Assembly (NCBI GenBank): GCA_947446865.1
Contig: CANFHX010000009.1
Coordinates: forward strand, 1-64,000
DNA from: Flavobacteriaceae bacterium
GTDB taxonomy: Bacteria > Bacteroidota > Bacteroidia > Flavobacteriales > Flavobacteriaceae
Direction of reading: 5' to 3'
DNA length: 64,000 nucleotides
Below the pieces are notes generated by a model. The model was not told the origin of the DNA. It did no database searches and saw only the letters and a program-made list of their open reading frames with translations. Both the position numbers and the translations under genes were made by a program. Shown one piece after another: positions 50,802 to 58,879 of the stretch (the stretch's first letter is position 1; each line of letters starts with the position of its first letter).

Positions 50802-52715
50802 ATGGAAAATGCTATTTCACAACGTATAGCTAATTTTTTAAAAGAATACGAACCATTTGATTATTTGTCTCACGATGAATTAATTCAGATTGTTTCTACT
50901 ATCCGTGTGCTTAATTTAGAAAAACATAAATCTTTGTTTCAAATCAATGACACTTTGCACGACTCTTTTTATGTTGTAGCTTCGGGTGTTATTCATTTAA
51001 CAGTAATTTCTGATGCCGAAGAAACCCTGTTGAATAAATGTTATTCTGGTGATATCTTTGGTTTGCGTCCGTTTTTTGCTAAAAATAATTATCAAATGAC
51101 GGCCAAAGCTCGTGAAGAAAGTATCATTTACGCCATTCCCATTGCTTCTTTTAAACCTTTTGTAGCTCAAAATTCTAAAGTTTTGGATTTCTTATTAGAA
51201 AGTTTTGCTGTTAATACCAAAAATAGTTTAGATAATAAAAACCACGGATTGATTTCAGATAATGTAAATTATACGGATAATCAGTCGGATATGCAGTATT
51301 TTCAGTCTTTAAACTATAACAAAACACCTTTAAAAATAAGTTTTGATACTCTTATTAAAGAAGCAGCACAATTGGTTACCGATAATATGTTTGATAGCGC
51401 TTTAATCACAGATCAAAGTTATCCTATTGGTATTGTTACCGATAAAGATTTTCGCTCTAAAGTAGCAACTGGTCGCTACCCGCTGACTAATACAATAGAT
51501 AAAATAATGGCTTCCCCAGTTATTACAGTAACTGAAAATATTTCGGTAGCCGAAGCGCAGTTGGTAATGTTAAAACACGGTGTCACTCACCTTTGTGTAA
51601 CAAAAGATGGTACCGACAAATCAGAAGTAAAAGGAATTATATCCGAGCACGACCTTGTTGTGGCCCAAGCTAACAATCCGGGTATTTTACTTAAGGAGAT
51701 TAAACGATCGCAAACGGCTAAAGAATTAAAATTAGTTAGAAATAAATTAACCGATATTATTCAATCTTCATTAAATAAAAATATACCGCTTACCCATATT
51801 AATAGTATTGTTGGAGAAATTACTCTTGCAATTGTTAAGCGAGCTGTAGAACAAGCAATTCTTGATTTAGGCTCCCCTCCTGCTCGTTTTGCTTGGTTAA
51901 GTATTGGAAGTCAAGGTAGAAAAGAACAGCTTTTGTTTACTGATCAAGATAGTATTTTGATTTTTGAAGATGTTTCTCCCGAAAAATACCGAGACGTTAA
52001 AGATTACTTTTTAAAACTAGCAAAAAAAGCAACAGCCACTCTAGAAAAAGTAGGATTTATGAATTGCCCTCACGGTCATATGGCAAGCAATATGTTATGG
52101 TGTAAATCATTGTCAGACTGGATGAAACAATACGAAAATTGGATGAATACTCCGGGTGAAAACACCAATGAAATTAGTAGTGTTTTCTTTGATTACGAAA
52201 TGGCATTTGGAGAACAAAAAATTGAAGATGCTATTACCGAAACCATTTTTAATAACATAAAAAACAAAGTGCTTTTCTTTGATTATTTAGGAAATGATAC
52301 TTTAAAAAAACCTACTCCATTAAACTTTTTTAAGAAATTTAATGTGGAAGAAGAAGGAGAAAACAAAGGAAAATTTGATATTAAAACCCGAGCTCTAATG
52401 CCATTAATAGATGGCGCTCGTATGTTAGTTTTGAGTAATAATATCAAAGGGGTTAATAGTACTTTTTTGAGATACAAACAATTAGCATTGATTGATCCAA
52501 AATTTTCTGAGATTTATTTAAATTGTGCTGATGCCTTTTTAATACTTTCTAAATTTAGAACTTTAGAAGGTTTAAAAAATGATGATTCCGGTCAATTTAT
52601 CAATTTGGATGAGTTAACTAAAGTAGATAAAGAAAAATTAAAAAATGCTTTAGCTCCAATGAAGGAACTTGAAGAATTGATTAAAGATAAATTCCAACTA
52701 ACCCAATTTTCTTAA
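50802..52715 (+). CDS. cNMP-binding / CBS / DUF294 nucleotidyltransferase-like signalling protein
   Basis: The 637-residue protein starts MENAISQRIANFLKEYEPFD and contains a cyclic-nucleotide-binding domain (about 15-135), two CBS domains (about 160-290), and a DUF294 nucleotidyltransferase-like domain (about 330-490) whose active site reads SIGSQGRKEQLLFTDQDSIL, and DUF294_C. Similar proteins are often encoded with a DnaQ-like exonuclease near acetate-uptake or acs genes, as here, where an acs gene is about 9 kb away. It probably senses adenylates and modifies an unknown target. It precedes the exonuclease gene by 3 nt. Confidence 0.9.
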   Translation: MENAISQRIANFLKEYEPFDYLSHDELIQIVSTIRVLNLEKHKSLFQINDTLHDSFYVVASGVIHLTVISDAEETLLNKCYSGDIFGLRPFFAKNNYQMTAKAREESIIYAIPIASFKPFVAQNSKVLDFLLESFAVNTKNSLDNKNHGLISDNVNYTDNQSDMQYFQSLNYNKTPLKISFDTLIKEAAQLVTDNMFDSALITDQSYPIGIVTDKDFRSKVATGRYPLTNTIDKIMASPVITVTENISVAEAQLVMLKHGVTHLCVTKDGTDKSEVKGIISEHDLVVAQANNPGILLKEIKRSQTAKELKLVRNKLTDIIQSSLNKNIPLTHINSIVGEITLAIVKRAVEQAILDLGSPPARFAWLSIGSQGRKEQLLFTDQDSILIFEDVSPEKYRDVKDYFLKLAKKATATLEKVGFMNCPHGHMASNMLWCKSLSDWMKQYENWMNTPGENTNEISSVFFDYEMAFGEQKIEDAITETIFNNIKNKVLFFDYLGNDTLKKPTPLNFFKKFNVEEEGENKGKFDIKTRALMPLIDGARMLVLSNNIKGVNSTFLRYKQLALIDPKFSEIYLNCADAFLILSKFRTLEGLKNDDSGQFINLDELTKVDKEKLKNALAPMKELEELIKDKFQLTQFS

Positions 52716-52718
52716 TTT

Positions 52719-53315
52719 ATGATTGATTGGTTAAAAAATAAAAATAAGAATTCACCAGAATTTTGGATAAACTATCTAACTAAATTCGAAAAAAAATCGA
52801 ATAGGTATGTTGTATTGTGTACTGAAACCAGTGGGTTAAATCCTAAAAAAGATGTCATTTTATCCTTTGGTGCTATTGCAATTATTGATGATAGCATCCG
52901 ATTAGGTGATGTGTTTGAAGTAACCATTCCACAATATAAATTCTTACATGATAATGGTTTGTCTAATGATTTTCTTTTGGAATCGGAACAGCCAAAACTA
53001 TCAGAATATCATGCTTTTGAAAAATTTATCGATTTTATTGGAAATGCTACTCTTGTAGGACACCGGATCCATTTTGATGTTGAGATGATAAATGGAGTTT
53101 TAGAAAAATTAGCTTGTGGAAGGTTAAAAAATGAAGCTCTGGATATCGAAATGATGCATAAAAAACTGAATGATATTAATAATGCCAATTTTACTATCGA
53201 CCAATTAAGCACTATTTATAAAGTTCCAAAAAACGAACGAATTTCAACTACAGATGATGCTTATACTATTGCTTTATTATTTTTGAAATTAAAATCAAGA
53301 TTGCATTTGCAATAG
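52719..53315 (+). CDS. DnaQ-like exonuclease-fold protein with degenerate active site
   Basis: The 198-residue protein aligns with DEDDh 3'-5' exonucleases. Motif I reads VVLCTETSGL (C34 in place of the first Asp; E36 kept), motif II is intact (LVGHRIHFDVEM, D120), and motif III reads RISTTDDAYT (I175 in place of the catalytic His; D180 kept). With two of five catalytic residues replaced, exonuclease activity is doubtful. It is directly downstream of the cNMP/CBS/DUF294 gene, so a regulatory role in that pair is plausible. Confidence 0.85.
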   Translation: MIDWLKNKNKNSPEFWINYLTKFEKKSNRYVVLCTETSGLNPKKDVILSFGAIAIIDDSIRLGDVFEVTIPQYKFLHDNGLSNDFLLESEQPKLSEYHAFEKFIDFIGNATLVGHRIHFDVEMINGVLEKLACGRLKNEALDIEMMHKKLNDINNANFTIDQLSTIYKVPKNERISTTDDAYTIALLFLKLKSRLHLQ

Positions 53316-53358
53316 TTATCTATTCATTAACATCTATTTAATAGCCTTAATTATTGAA

Positions 53359-54045
53359 ATGCAAAACTTTTTCACCATACTAATTCTCGTTACATTCCCC
53401 ATATGTAATTACAGTCAAGATACTACTATGAATAAAGATTGGCCCAATTTAAATAAGTATGCTACAGAAAATAGCCAACTAACTAATACGACAAATAGTG
53501 TAGTTTTTATGGGCGATTCTATTACTGAATTTTGGAAGGTTAATGACGAAGCGTTTTTTACTTCTAACTCTTTTATTGATAGAGGAATTAGTGGACAAAC
53601 TACGCCTCAGATGTTACTTCGTTTTCGTCAAGATGTTATTGAACTAAAGCCTTCGGTGGTAGTTATATTGGCTGGAATTAATGACATTGCCGAGAATACA
53701 GGCCCAATTACTATTGATGAAATCATGGGAAATATCATCTCGATGGTAGAATTGGCCAAAAACAATAAAATTAAAGTAGTACTTTGTACTGTTTTACCTT
53801 CCAATCATTTTTATTGGAATCCGAAAATGGAACCCGCCGATAAAGTGATTGCTCTAAACCAATTAATTTCTAACTATGCTAAAAAAAATAAAATTACTTA
53901 TGTAGATTATTATACTGCAATGGTAGATGATGCTAAAGGATTGCCAAAAAAATATAGCGCGGATGGGGTGCATCCCAATTTAGAAGGATATAAAGTCATG
54001 GAAGGATTGGTAGTTAAAGGAATTTTGACCTATATAAAAAAGTAG
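53359..54045 (+). CDS. Secreted SGNH/GDSL hydrolase
   Basis: The 228-residue protein has a signal peptide (ending NYSQ, about 20) and the SGNH blocks: block I FMGDSITEFW (S54), block II RGISGQTTPQ, block III LAGINDIAEN and block V DGVHPN (Asp-His). It resembles acetylhydrolase/lysophospholipase-type GDSL enzymes that deacetylate sugars or lipids. It lies about 40 nt after the exonuclease-fold gene on the same strand. Confidence 0.9.
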   Translation: MQNFFTILILVTFPICNYSQDTTMNKDWPNLNKYATENSQLTNTTNSVVFMGDSITEFWKVNDEAFFTSNSFIDRGISGQTTPQMLLRFRQDVIELKPSVVVILAGINDIAENTGPITIDEIMGNIISMVELAKNNKIKVVLCTVLPSNHFYWNPKMEPADKVIALNQLISNYAKKNKITYVDYYTAMVDDAKGLPKKYSADGVHPNLEGYKVMEGLVVKGILTYIKK

Positions 54046-54102
54046 TTTTTGTAATATCCTTTTTTGAATTCCAATAAACTACCTTTTATAAGTGTTTTTT
54101 TG

Positions 54103-54110
54103 TACTTTTG
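54103..54110 (+). promoter_or_regulatory. -7 promoter box that fixes the SHOCT protein start
   Basis: TACTTTTG matches TAnnTTTG and covers the start of a longer frame at 54108; the ATG at 54147 is therefore the likely start. Confidence 0.6.
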
Positions 54111-54146
54111 CAACTACCCGAAATTACAATTTTAAAATACAAAATA

Positions 54147-54563
54147 ATGAAATTTACAGCGTCACGCCTTTCTTCTGGAAACAAAATTTTTCCAACCGAA
54201 ATTTTCTTAGAGTCAACAGGAATTACTATAAAAATCCCAGGATTGTTTAAAGGAGAAACCAAACAATTTGATTTTAATCATATTGCTTCGGTAGAAATTG
54301 ACACACCTCTTGTAGGGTTTTCATCTATTTCTATTTATGCTGGTGGAACTCAAATGACTGCATCTGGTTTTACAAAAGCAGAAGTTAAACAAATTAAAGA
54401 AGGTATCGAAAAAGGGAAATCTTCTATGAAAAACGGAACGAATACCGGTGGGAGCTCTTCTAGTCTTGCGGATGAATTGAAAAAACTTAAAGACCTTGCA
54501 GATTCGGGAGTTATCACTGCAACTGAATTTGAACAACAAAAAAACAAAATATTAGGTAATTAG
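54147..54563 (+). CDS. SHOCT-domain protein
   Basis: The 138-residue protein starts MKFTASRLSSGNKIFPTEIF. An N-terminal PH-like beta domain (about 1-85; HIASVEIDTPLVGFSSISIY) is linked by a Gly/Ser-rich segment (NTGGSSSS) to a C-terminal SHOCT motif (LADELKKLKDLADSGVIT, then FEQQKNKIL). SHOCT segments mediate oligomerisation. It is cytoplasmic with unknown role. Confidence 0.82.
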   Translation: MKFTASRLSSGNKIFPTEIFLESTGITIKIPGLFKGETKQFDFNHIASVEIDTPLVGFSSISIYAGGTQMTASGFTKAEVKQIKEGIEKGKSSMKNGTNTGGSSSSLADELKKLKDLADSGVITATEFEQQKNKILGN

Positions 54564-54580
54564 GAATTCTTATTTAAGCT

Positions 54581-54609
54581 AAAAATCTCCACTAGTAATG
54601 GAGATTTTT
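54581..54609. terminator. Bidirectional terminator
   Basis: A perfect 11-bp stem (AAAAATCTCCA / TGGAGATTTTT, 7-nt loop) with flanking T run lies between the convergent SHOCT and polysaccharide deacetylase genes. Confidence 0.9.
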
Positions 54610-54619
54610 TGTTTTAAAT

Positions 54620-55546
54620 TTAATCCAAAGTAATTGTAGTTCCTGCAGATATTTTATAAGTTTTATTTTCTTTTTTAAGGTAAACATCTATAGAACTTGC
54701 ATTTAAAACAAGTTTTTTATTTACTGAAAATTTCAAATTCCGAAAGGCGTTGATGTAATCTACTAATGCTATTTGGGAGGTATAATAAATTGTAGGATTA
54801 TCAGAAAGTAATTTAAAAAATTTCTCGGTTTCGTTCCATTTATTTTCGTTGGTTCCCATTTCCCAACTGTGTCCCCAAATATCTAGTACTGCAAAATCTT
54901 TGGTATCTATAAAATCGGCGATGACTTTATTAAAACGTGCCATTTCTTTAGCATCTTTTTCGGGTTGGTTTGGTTCCCAATAAGCCTTTGCAAATTGGTG
55001 CATCGTTGGATGCCATCGTAAAAAGTCTTTAGGTATTTCAAAAGTATAGGTATCCCCTACTGTTCTGGCATATTCAATTCCCAATCCGTCCATGGCTTTA
55101 ATTACTTCATCATCGGTATTGCCAAATGGATAAGCCATTCCTCTTACAGGATATCCTACTAATCGCTCTAGTTCTTTTCTGTCTTCAACAATTTCCGAAA
55201 TAACGTCTATTCTAGATTGATCTGGTAAGTTAGGATGATTTGCAGAATGTACCGAAACTTCATGCCCTTTAAAAAGTGAATTTATCTCTTCTTTATTTAA
55301 GTAGTCTTTGGAACCCAATTTATTTGAATTCAAATGAAAAGTTCCAATAAGATGGTACTTGTTCATTAGTTTTACTAATTGTCGATCTTCGGTTCTGCCA
55401 TCGTCAAAACTCAAAATTAAGGATTTGGATCTTCCTTCTGGAAAAAGCATTTTAATGTTTATTCCGCTAGTAGCAATTTCAGGATTTGTCTGTGCAAAGC
55501 CCGAAAAAGCCATCAAAATTAACAGCGTTATAAAACTTTTTTTCAT
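54620..55546 (-). CDS. Secreted polysaccharide deacetylase (NodB-like)
   Basis: The 308-residue protein has a signal peptide (ending GFAQ) and the NodB motifs: LILSFDDGRTEDR (D48-D49), metal ligands H100 and H104 (VSVHSANHPN) and RGMAYPFGNTDDE. The H-x3-H spacing fits the zinc site of carbohydrate esterase family 4. The C-terminal 60 residues form a small beta domain. It should deacetylate a surface or environmental polysaccharide. It lies about 90 nt after the YHYH gene, on the same strand. Confidence 0.9.
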   Translation of the reverse strand: MKKSFITLLILMAFSGFAQTNPEIATSGINIKMLFPEGRSKSLILSFDDGRTEDRQLVKLMNKYHLIGTFHLNSNKLGSKDYLNKEEINSLFKGHEVSVHSANHPNLPDQSRIDVISEIVEDRKELERLVGYPVRGMAYPFGNTDDEVIKAMDGLGIEYARTVGDTYTFEIPKDFLRWHPTMHQFAKAYWEPNQPEKDAKEMARFNKVIADFIDTKDFAVLDIWGHSWEMGTNENKWNETEKFFKLLSDNPTIYYTSQIALVDYINAFRNLKFSVNKKLVLNASSIDVYLKKENKTYKISAGTTITLD

Positions 55547-55639
55547 AATCCAATCATTTATAGTTTTGAGTTTTGATCTATCTCTTTTGTCTTCAACTAA
55601 TATTTAAAGACATTCAAAATTAATTAGAAAAAATCATTA

Positions 55640-56980
55640 TTAATGTGAAACCATTACCTTTTTAGTAATCGAATTTTTATAATCGGATATTTTTACAAAA
55701 TACATCCCTGCATACACAGTTTCTATATTCAAATAACACATTGTGCTACCTTGTTTTAAAGTATCTGCTAAAATTAATTTCCCATTAACATCAAATAACT
55801 CTATTTTTAAATCACTAACAACTGGCGCGTAAGATTGAACAACTACTATATCGCTAGAAGGATTAGGAAATAAAGACAATCCAATTTGTTCTAAATTAGT
55901 AGTAGCCAACGATAAAGCAGGTGTATACGTAGTTACGGGTTCACTTATAGTTGCGTGGGTAGAAGCTTGTACAACCCCATGATAATATTTACCTAAAAGA
56001 TACGGGTATACAGGTTTGTTATTTGCATCAATAGTCGCAAAATAACAATAAATTCCGTTTGGATATTCAGGAGTTTTACAAAATCTTCCGTTACTTTCAT
56101 CTAAATCACCTAACCCAGCAACATATTCAAAATCTTCTAAATAAGCACCCAAAACCGCTTGAATTTGAGGTTGCCCTGGTCCCATAATTTGAACCATTTG
56201 GGTTAAAGTTGGACCTACTGCAGCAGTTCCATTAGGTAATGTAGTTCTAGACGTAATATTTCTTAATTGATAACTAGGAGTGATTCTCTTTATTGGACTT
56301 GTAGCATCCAATGGATTGGTATACCCATAAGCACCGTATATAGGATATCCATCCGCTGCAAAACCAATAAGTGGTCCGTGTGTGGCAGCATTCGGAACAT
56401 AAAGTCCATCAGCTAAATAGATATTACATATTGAGGAGGAAGGTACTGTTTCTATATTAAAGGCCGAAGGATTTTGATGGTGATGATAATCGGAAGTCAT
56501 CGGGCCAGGATGACCATGCGCACAATCAAAACCAATATTTTCAAAGTAAACAGCGTTAGAATGCCATTGATTTAGATTGTTATAGGATCCACCATCCCCT
56601 GCAGTGTAAGCAACTGTGCCATTAATAAAAGCTGCTACTGCACCCATACTAACTAACGTATTGGTTGTAGCTACTGTAGGATTTAAAGGTAATTTAATGA
56701 TGTAATTATTATTTAATGCAGTTGTAACAGGACCTGTTGCAAAAGGACCGGTTACAAAAGCAGGAACTCCAGTGGCATTTACATAAACAAAATTAGAAGA
56801 ATATTGAACTAACTGAACATTGGCATTGGTTGTTGTATTTATCGGGGTAGGATTGCCCGTTAGATAATATCTTCCAGTAGTGTTATTAGTGTTTTGCAAC
56901 CAAGATAAAATAGCAGGATTTGTTTGAGCGAAAGTGGTACAACTTACAATTAAGAGTAACAAAAATAGTTTTGATTTCAT
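55640..56980 (-). CDS. YHYH-domain T9SS-secreted protein
   Basis: The 446-residue protein has a signal peptide (ending TTFAQ). The YHYH domain (about 130-340) is marked by DCAHGHPG, SDYHHHQNPSAF and IGFAADGYPIYGAYGY. A type A T9SS sorting domain (about 370-446; LSLFPNPSSDIVVV to KKVMVSH) follows. The domain is widespread but unassigned in function; its His-rich motifs suggest metal binding. TATATTTG on the minus strand (57011-57018) is the likely promoter. Confidence 0.88.
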   Translation of the reverse strand: MKSKLFLLLLIVSCTTFAQTNPAILSWLQNTNNTTGRYYLTGNPTPINTTTNANVQLVQYSSNFVYVNATGVPAFVTGPFATGPVTTALNNNYIIKLPLNPTVATTNTLVSMGAVAAFINGTVAYTAGDGGSYNNLNQWHSNAVYFENIGFDCAHGHPGPMTSDYHHHQNPSAFNIETVPSSSICNIYLADGLYVPNAATHGPLIGFAADGYPIYGAYGYTNPLDATSPIKRITPSYQLRNITSRTTLPNGTAAVGPTLTQMVQIMGPGQPQIQAVLGAYLEDFEYVAGLGDLDESNGRFCKTPEYPNGIYCYFATIDANNKPVYPYLLGKYYHGVVQASTHATISEPVTTYTPALSLATTNLEQIGLSLFPNPSSDIVVVQSYAPVVSDLKIELFDVNGKLILADTLKQGSTMCYLNIETVYAGMYFVKISDYKNSITKKVMVSH

Positions 56981-57110
56981 GTACTAAAAGTTTTATTTGA
57001 ATTAATAATGCAAATATACTTTCAGCACCAAAGGGTAAAAAATGATAATAGGTTGAGTTGTAGAAAAAAAGGATTGAACTGTAACTAATAATGTGTTGTT
57101 ATATAGTATA

Positions 57111-57866
57111 TTAATTATCCAGCCATTTTTTAAAATCATTTACTCGTTCTCGACTTACAATTCTAGTATCCGTATCTAAAAACTTACATGTAATAGATAA
57201 TCGACTATTAAAATAAGTACTTACTTTTTCTATAGAATGTATGTTTAAGATTATTTTTCTGTTGATGCGGAAGAAGTTTTTAGGATTTAATATCGTTTCC
57301 AATTGGTCCAAAGTATAATCAATAGAATAATGATTTCCTTTATTGGTAACTAAAAAAGAAAGACTTTCTTTGGTTTCAAAATGATGAATTTCTTGCGTTG
57401 GAATGGTATCAATAGTTTGCCCTAATTTGACTAAAAAACGTGTTTTGTATTCTTTATTCATTTGCTGATATGCCGTTGCAATACTAGAAATAAGATCTTT
57501 ATTTCCTAACTGTTGGTGCTTTTTAAACTTATCAATAGCAAATTGTAAATCTTGTAAAGCAATGGGCTTCAGTAAATAATCGATGCTGTTTTGCTTAAAT
57601 GCTTGAATAGCATAATTGTCAAAAGCAGTGGTGAAAATAACAGGAATTTCTAATTGAATTTGATTAAAAATTTCAAAACTATTACCATCTGCCAAATGAA
57701 TATCCATAAAAATCAAATCGCAATTCAGACCTTCTTTAAAGGCTATTACAGAAGTTTGAATCGTATCAAAATACTTAATTACATCAATTGATGAATCCAT
57801 TTTTTGCAAAAGAACAGTGAGGTGTTCTGCCGATAATTTTTCATCTTCTATAATTACAACTTTCAT
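57111..57866 (-). CDS. LytTR-family response regulator
   Basis: The 251-residue protein has a receiver domain (about 1-120; D55 in IFMDIHLADG, K-containing YLLKPI) and a C-terminal LytTR DNA-binding domain (about 150-250; IHHFETKESLSFLVT, FFRINRKIILN). Its ATG overlaps the stop of the kinase gene by 4 nt. It is probably phosphorylated by that kinase and may control the adjacent receptor gene. Confidence 0.92.
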   Translation of the reverse strand: MKVVIIEDEKLSAEHLTVLLQKMDSSIDVIKYFDTIQTSVIAFKEGLNCDLIFMDIHLADGNSFEIFNQIQLEIPVIFTTAFDNYAIQAFKQNSIDYLLKPIALQDLQFAIDKFKKHQQLGNKDLISSIATAYQQMNKEYKTRFLVKLGQTIDTIPTQEIHHFETKESLSFLVTNKGNHYSIDYTLDQLETILNPKNFFRINRKIILNIHSIEKVSTYFNSRLSITCKFLDTDTRIVSRERVNDFKKWLDN

Positions 57867-58873
57867 TTCTTCGGAATTAAAGGCAAAATTACTTTAAAAA
57901 TTTCTCTGTTGTTAGACACAATTACTTTTTCATCGGTATAAAAAGAATACCGCATTTCGATATTTTTCAAACCTGTTTTTGAACTTGTTACATCGTTGCT
58001 TCTCGGCTTTATGGAATTTTCAATAACTAACGAATTGTTTTGCGAATAAATCAATACTTTCAACGGATTGGCTTGTGACGCCTCATTATGTTGAATGGTA
58101 TTTTCTACCAACATTTGTAAGCACATTGGCAAAATATAATCGGATTTATTGCCTTCTTCAATTTTTATTTCAAATAGAATGCTGTCGTCAAATCGTATTT
58201 TTAACAAATAAAGGTAATGATTTAAAAAATCTAATTCTTCTTGTAAAGTTACTAATTCAGCATTTTTAGTATCTAAAACATACCGATAGACTTTGGCTAA
58301 TTCATTGATGAATTCGGCTGCTTTATCTTGGTTTTTATACACCAACGAAGTTAAAACACTTAAATTATTGAATAGAAAATGTGGATTCAATTGGTTTTTT
58401 AGATTTTGCAATTGGGCATTGGCACTTTCAGTTTTGTGTTTTTCGACTTCAATTAAACTTGCTTTCCAGGATTTAAAAAAATGATTCGCTATATCTATCA
58501 TTACAACAAGAAAAGTTATAGCGATAGTTGGAATAAATACTTCTCTTAATTTGGGATTAAATACTTCTAAAGTACCAAATTTTAAGTAATTAATAATTAA
58601 AATGGAATCTATTAAAACTATTATTGTGAATAATAAATTAAGTAGTATTTGTACCAGAATTCTCTGGTAAGGTAAAGTAATCCAAGAGATTTTTTTATCT
58701 AAGAAAATATCAATTTGCAGATTTCCTTCCCAAAGAAGAACCGTTATGATGCTAACAAATAAGATTTCATCATCAAAAAATGTTGCACTTCGAAAAACAA
58801 ATAATTTGAATAGGAAAGCAATGGCTAATCCTATTCCAAACATATTAAAAACTCTGTATTTGATAGTTCTCAT
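57863..58873 (-). CDS. LytS-type membrane histidine kinase
   Basis: The 336-residue protein has four membrane helices (about 10-140) and a His_kinase domain (PF06580 type) whose phospho-histidine lies in LKNQLNPHFLFNNLSVL (about residues 160-176). A HATPase domain follows (LPMCLQMLVENTIQHNEAS, KTGLKNIEMRYSF). It lacks a periplasmic sensor domain, so its signal may be sensed in the membrane or through the receptor. It is encoded between the TonB-dependent receptor gene (6 nt gap) and the LytTR regulator (4 nt overlap). Confidence 0.92.
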   Translation of the reverse strand: MRTIKYRVFNMFGIGLAIAFLFKLFVFRSATFFDDEILFVSIITVLLWEGNLQIDIFLDKKISWITLPYQRILVQILLNLLFTIIVLIDSILIINYLKFGTLEVFNPKLREVFIPTIAITFLVVMIDIANHFFKSWKASLIEVEKHKTESANAQLQNLKNQLNPHFLFNNLSVLTSLVYKNQDKAAEFINELAKVYRYVLDTKNAELVTLQEELDFLNHYLYLLKIRFDDSILFEIKIEEGNKSDYILPMCLQMLVENTIQHNEASQANPLKVLIYSQNNSLVIENSIKPRSNDVTSSKTGLKNIEMRYSFYTDEKVIVSNNREIFKVILPLIPKK

Positions 58874-58879
58874 ACCTAT

